Source: Caldilineaceae bacterium
GTDB taxonomy: Bacteria; Chloroflexota; Anaerolineae; Caldilineales; Caldilineaceae
Length of the DNA: 34,832 bases
Direction: 5' to 3'
NCBI GenBank assembly: GCA_020433455.1
Contig: JAGRCP010000033.1
Coordinates: forward strand, 1-34,832
The notes below the pieces were generated by a model. That model made no database searches and had not been told where the DNA came from. It worked only from the letters and a program-made list of their open reading frames with translations. How positions within the stretch are numbered: position 1 is the first letter of the stretch; every line of letters starts with the position of its first letter. Below are positions 31,345 to 34,832 of the stretch, piece after piece. Both the position numbers and the translations under genes were made by a program.

Positions 31345-33861
31345 ATGGATCGTCAGAAGCCCGAAATTATGAGCCCGGCCGGATATTGGCCCCAGCTTCA
31401 CGCCGCGGTCGAAGCGGGGGCGGACGCGGTCTATTTTGGTCTGAAGCACTTTTCCGCCCGCGCCAAAGTCGGCTTTGGCATGAACGAACTGCCGGACGTG
31501 GTGCGCACGCTCCACGGTCGCGGCGTGCGCGGCTATCTCACCTTCAATACGCTTCTCTTCGATCATGAATTGGCGGACGCGGCGCGGACATTGGCCGCCA
31601 TCGGGCGGAGCGGGGTGGACGCCATCATCGTGCAGGATGTGACGGCGGCGCAGCTTGCACGGCGCATCGCACCGGATCTAGAGATTCACGGCAGCACCCA
31701 AATGAGCGTGACCAGCGCGGAGGGCGTCGAACTGGCGCGCCAATTCGGCGTCAGTCGGGTGGTGTTGGCGCGTGAACTGTCGCTGGACGAGATTCGCGCC
31801 ATTCGTGGGGCCACGGCCTGTGAGTTGGAGATTTTTGTTCACGGTGCGCTGTGCGTTTCGTATTCCGGCCAATGTTTTTCCTCGGAAGCGTGGGGCGGGC
31901 GCAGCGCCAATCGGGGACAGTGCGCCCAGGCGTGTCGGCTCCCCTATGAGCTGATGGTTGACGGCGAAATCCGCCCGCTGGCCGACGCCCGCTATCTGCT
32001 CTCGCCCGGCGACCTCTACGCGCTGCGCCAAATGCCCGCAATCGTCGAGACGGGCGTCAGCGCGCTCAAAATTGAGGGACGGTATAAAGACGCCAACTAC
32101 GTGGCGCTCACAACCGCGGCCTATTGCCAGGCGCTGGATGACGCCTGGGTCGGGCGGGAGTTGGGCATCACTCGGGAGCAGGAGCTCCAGTTGGAGCAGG
32201 TCTATTCGCGCGGGCTGGGCCCCTATTTTATCAGCGGCACGGATCATCAGGCCGTGGTTCAGGGACGAGCCCCCCGCCATCGGGGCGTGCTCATGGGACG
32301 AGTGAGCGCGGTGGAGCAAAACGGGGTTCTCCTCGCGCCCGCGGAGACCCATCGCGTGGCCCCGCTCAAGGCGGGAGACGGGGTGGTCTTTGACGCGGCC
32401 CATCGACGCAGCCCCGAAGAGCGGGAAGAAGGCGGCCGTCTCTATGCCGTGCAACCGCGCAAGCAGGGCCGGCTATGGCTGGAGTTCGGCAACCGGGACG
32501 TGGACTTTGCCCGCATCCAGCCAGGCGATCTCCTTTGGCGCACCCAGGATCACGCGGTGGAAAAGGCGGCCCGACCGTTCACCCGCGCGACCCAGCCGGT
32601 TTATCAGCGTCCGGTGGAGATCAGCGTTGATGCGGCGACAGATCAGCCGCTGATCATGACCTGGCGGCTTGCCGAGCATCCGGCCGTCAGCGTCACGGTC
32701 CGCTCGCCCGAGCCGCTGGGCGAGGCCCGCAACCGGGGGCTGGATCAGGCGTCGCTCCTGCGCCAGTTGGAGCGGTTGGGCAACACGCCCTATCGGCTGG
32801 GAACGCTGGACGCACGCATTACCGGCACGCCCTTTGCGCCCGCGTCCCTGCTCAATGAATTGCGGCGCGCAGCCGTGGCCGCGCTCAGCGCGCAGCAGGA
32901 GATGCCGCCCCAGGCGACCGTGACCGCGCCGGAGGCAGCCCTGGCCGCGCTCCGGCCGGAGCCACGCGCTCACGGGTGTTGGACTCCGCCCGTGCCGTTA
33001 CTCCACCTGCTGGTCCGGTCGGCTGATCAACTGGAGGCGGCGATCGAAGCCCGGCCTGCATCGATTACTTTGGATTATTTGGAGCTTTACGGGCTACGCG
33101 ATTCGGTGGATCGGGTCCAGGCAGCGGGGATTGAAGCGCGGGTTGCAAGCCCCCGGGTGCTGAAGCCCCATGAGCAGCGAGTGGTCAACTTCCTGCTGCG
33201 GCTGGATTGCCCGATTCTGGTGCGCTCAGGCGGTCTGCTGCAGGCGCTGCAGGCGGTCGAACATCCGCCCCTCAGCGGCGACTTCAGCCTCAACGCGGCC
33301 AATGGGCCCGCGGCGCGCGCCTATCTGGCCATGGGGCTCAGCCGCATCACGCCGACCCACGACCTCAACGCCGCCCAGATTACGGCATTGGCGGAAAGCA
33401 TCGGCGGCGACAGGCTGGAAGTGATCGCCTATCAGCATCTGCCGGTCTTTTACACCGAGCATTGCGTCTTCTGCCGTTTCCTCTCACAGGGGACCAGCTA
33501 CAAGGATTGCGGTCACCCGTGTGAATCCCACCGGGTGGCGCTCAAGGATCAGCAGGGGCGCAGTCACCCGGTCATGGCGGACGTGGGCTGCCGCAACACC
33601 GTCTTCGGTGCGGAAGCGCAACAGGCCGCCGGGCATCTGGACGAATGGCTGGCGGCCGGAATCGGCCACGTACGGCTGGAGTTCGTACATGAAAGCGCTG
33701 CGCAGGTCGCCTCGCTCGCGGGCGCGTTTAACGAGTACTTACACAGACGGATCGATGCGAGTGCGCTGAACGCCAAAATCAGCGCGCTCGCCCCCCAGGG
33801 CGTCACAGAAGGCAGCCTCTTTGTTCCCCCCGGCTACCAGGCGATTCCGCTGTTGGCGTAG
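31345..33861 (+). CDS. U32 family peptidase-like protein, RlhA-related
   Basis: An 838-aa protein of the peptidase U32 family; well-studied members (RlhA, TrhP) are now known as RNA hydroxylation proteins rather than proteases. The N-terminal TIM-barrel-like domain begins EIMSPAGYWPQLHAAVEAGA (residues 7-26) and includes VYFGLKHFSARA. The U32 signature with its Cys cluster follows (FVHGALCVSYSGQCFSSEAW, NRGQCAQACRLPYE), probably an Fe-S site. A DUF3656-like middle part and a second U32-like C-terminal half follow, with another Cys set (HCVFCRFLSQ, YKDCGHPCESH). AAGGA sits 8 nt before the ATG at 31345; the open frame back to 31249 is not conserved. The two Cys clusters and the length suggest RlhA-type 23S rRNA hydroxylation, but that is inference. 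Confidence 0.9.
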   Translation: MDRQKPEIMSPAGYWPQLHAAVEAGADAVYFGLKHFSARAKVGFGMNELPDVVRTLHGRGVRGYLTFNTLLFDHELADAARTLAAIGRSGVDAIIVQDVTAAQLARRIAPDLEIHGSTQMSVTSAEGVELARQFGVSRVVLARELSLDEIRAIRGATACELEIFVHGALCVSYSGQCFSSEAWGGRSANRGQCAQACRLPYELMVDGEIRPLADARYLLSPGDLYALRQMPAIVETGVSALKIEGRYKDANYVALTTAAYCQALDDAWVGRELGITREQELQLEQVYSRGLGPYFISGTDHQAVVQGRAPRHRGVLMGRVSAVEQNGVLLAPAETHRVAPLKAGDGVVFDAAHRRSPEEREEGGRLYAVQPRKQGRLWLEFGNRDVDFARIQPGDLLWRTQDHAVEKAARPFTRATQPVYQRPVEISVDAATDQPLIMTWRLAEHPAVSVTVRSPEPLGEARNRGLDQASLLRQLERLGNTPYRLGTLDARITGTPFAPASLLNELRRAAVAALSAQQEMPPQATVTAPEAALAALRPEPRAHGCWTPPVPLLHLLVRSADQLEAAIEARPASITLDYLELYGLRDSVDRVQAAGIEARVASPRVLKPHEQRVVNFLLRLDCPILVRSGGLLQALQAVEHPPLSGDFSLNAANGPAARAYLAMGLSRITPTHDLNAAQITALAESIGGDRLEVIAYQHLPVFYTEHCVFCRFLSQGTSYKDCGHPCESHRVALKDQQGRSHPVMADVGCRNTVFGAEAQQAAGHLDEWLAAGIGHVRLEFVHESAAQVASLAGAFNEYLHRRIDASALNAKISALAPQGVTEGSLFVPPGYQAIPLLA

Positions 33862-33870
33862 TGCGGTTCA

Positions 33871-33923
33871 GCGTGAATCCTCAGGCGGAATATTCGGCTT
33901 TTCACCGCTGGCGGGATTCACGC
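33871..33923. terminator. Hairpin between convergent U32 and gnd genes
   Basis: GCGTGAATCC (33871-33880) and GGATTCACGC (33914-33923) form a perfect 10-bp stem with a 33-nt loop. It may help end transcription from both sides; there is no T-run. Confidence 0.45.
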
Positions 33924-33947
33924 CGGCCTCATGCGCATGATCCGACC

Positions 33948-34832
33948 CTACGCATCATACGTACTTGCGGTCACATCGCCGCCTTCGCCCGTCCAGTTGG
34001 TGTGGAAGAATTCGCCGCGCGGTCTGTCTATGCGCTCGTAGGTGTGGGCCCCGAAGTAGTCGCGCTGGGCCTGAAGCAGGTTGGCGGGCAGGCGTTCCCT
34101 GCGATAGCCGTCGAAGAAGGCCAGTGCACTGGTCATGGCGGGCAGGGGAATGCCCAGCTCCGCAGCCTTGGCCACAACCCGTCGCCAGGCTTGCTGCGCG
34201 TTCTCCACTTCGGTTTTGAAGTAGGGGTCCAGCAGCAGGTTGGTCAACCGGGGCTGGTTGTCATAGGCTTCCTTGATCTTGCCCAGGAAGATGGAGCGGA
34301 TGATGCAGCCGCCCCGCCACATGAGCGCGATGCCGCCGTAATTGAGATTCCAACCGTACTCGGCCGCGGCCGCGCGCATGAGCATGTAGCCCTGGGTGTA
34401 GGAGATCATCTTGGACGCGTAGAGCGCATCATGCAGGTCGGCGACGAAGGCGCTTTTGTCGCCGGTGAAGGTCGAATCGGGTCCGCTCAGCACCTGGGCA
34501 GCCGCGACCCGCTCATCCTTGAGCGCGGAGAGGAAGCGGGCCATGACCGCCTCGGCAATGAGGGTCAGGGGAATACCCATCTCCAGCGCGGAGACGGCCG
34601 TCCATTTGCCGGTGCCTTTTTGGCCGGCGGAATCGAGAATCTTCTCCAGCAGCACGTCGCCGTTCTCATCCCGATAGGCCATGATATCCCGGGTGATTTC
34701 GATGAGGTAGGAATCCAGCTTGCCTTCATTCCAGCGCGCGAAGACATCGTGCATCTCGTCGGCGCTCATGCCCAGCGACTCTTTCATGAGGTAATAGGAC
34801 TCGCTGATGAGCTGCATGTCGCCGTATTCGAT
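33948..34832 (-). CDS. gnd: 6-phosphogluconate dehydrogenase, decarboxylating (C-terminal part)
   Basis: Oxidatively decarboxylates 6-phosphogluconate to ribulose 5-phosphate in the pentose phosphate pathway, making NADPH. The window cuts the gene at its right edge: the frame is open to 34832 (upstream codons read IEYGD), so the N-terminal NADP-binding domain is missing here. About 294 C-terminal residues are present: LDSAGQKGTGKWTAVSALE (substrate loop), ASKMISYTQGYMLMR, NYGGIALMWRGGCIIRS and the C-terminal tail FFDGYRRERLPANLLQAQRDYFGAHTYER with FHTNWTG. These are near-universal in the decarboxylating enzyme. Confidence 0.96.
   Translation of the reverse strand: MEYGDMQLISESYYLMKESLGMSADEMHDVFARWNEGKLDSYLIEITRDIMAYRDENGDVLLEKILDSAGQKGTGKWTAVSALEMGIPLTLIAEAVMARFLSALKDERVAAAQVLSGPDSTFTGDKSAFVADLHDALYASKMISYTQGYMLMRAAAAEYGWNLNYGGIALMWRGGCIIRSIFLGKIKEAYDNQPRLTNLLLDPYFKTEVENAQQAWRRVVAKAAELGIPLPAMTSALAFFDGYRRERLPANLLQAQRDYFGAHTYERIDRPRGEFFHTNWTGEGGDVTASTYDA

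Overview
This window looks like a chromosomal segment from a member of the Chloroflexota, probably Anaerolineae- or Caldilineae-like. That is inferred from its GC-rich codon use, the secreted proteins with Thr/Pro/Glu linkers of the PTATPEPT kind, a large alpha-2-macroglobulin paired with PBP1C, and a T-box riboswitch in a non-Firmicute context. I cannot name a genus. I see no phage, insertion sequence, CRISPR array or rRNA. Most genes are on the minus strand.

Layout. 1-300: intergenic, with two strong palindromes and a near-leaderless promoter. 298-3666 (+): xseA, an SH3-domain lipoprotein and a TerC-family membrane protein, closed by a bidirectional terminator. 3735-6933 (-): msrA, a Gfo/Idh/MocA oxidoreductase, a DinB-like protein and a SPOUT RNA methyltransferase. 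7051-8560 (-): the translation operon infC-rpmI-rplT, with a good promoter, a leader hairpin, a terminator-like hairpin between infC and rpmI, and a probable AUC start codon for infC. 8610-11900 (-): a secreted protein, thrS without a TGS domain, and a small two-helix membrane protein just upstream of thrS. 12056-12454 (+): an orphan gene whose promoter overlaps a LexA-type palindrome.

12545-14162 (-) holds the most unusual arrangement. A tRNA-Val(GAC) gene is followed within a few bases by a complete T-box leader (Stem I with AGAGAG bulge, specifier loop, T-box sequence, competing terminator), which leads into an M20-family metallopeptidase. The T-box acceptor-pairing bases and the likely specifier favour tRNA-Thr as ligand, although a Val reading is possible. 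No separate promoter is evident between the tRNA and the T-box.

14244-19119 (-): a Lon-substrate-binding-domain protein, TruD, a SAM methyltransferase, an ArsA/GET3-type ATPase with an HSP20-like tail, and an unknown membrane-anchored protein. 19261-20250 (+): a GtrB/DPM1-like glycosyltransferase. 20312-29106 (-): alpha-2-macroglobulin (intact CNEQ thioester motif) and penicillin-binding protein 1C, the classical bacterial pair thought to protect and repair the envelope. 29173-31176 (-): an S9 prolyl-oligopeptidase-like peptidase, divergent from a large U32/RlhA-like protein (31345-33861, +). The window ends inside a 6-phosphogluconate dehydrogenase gene (-).
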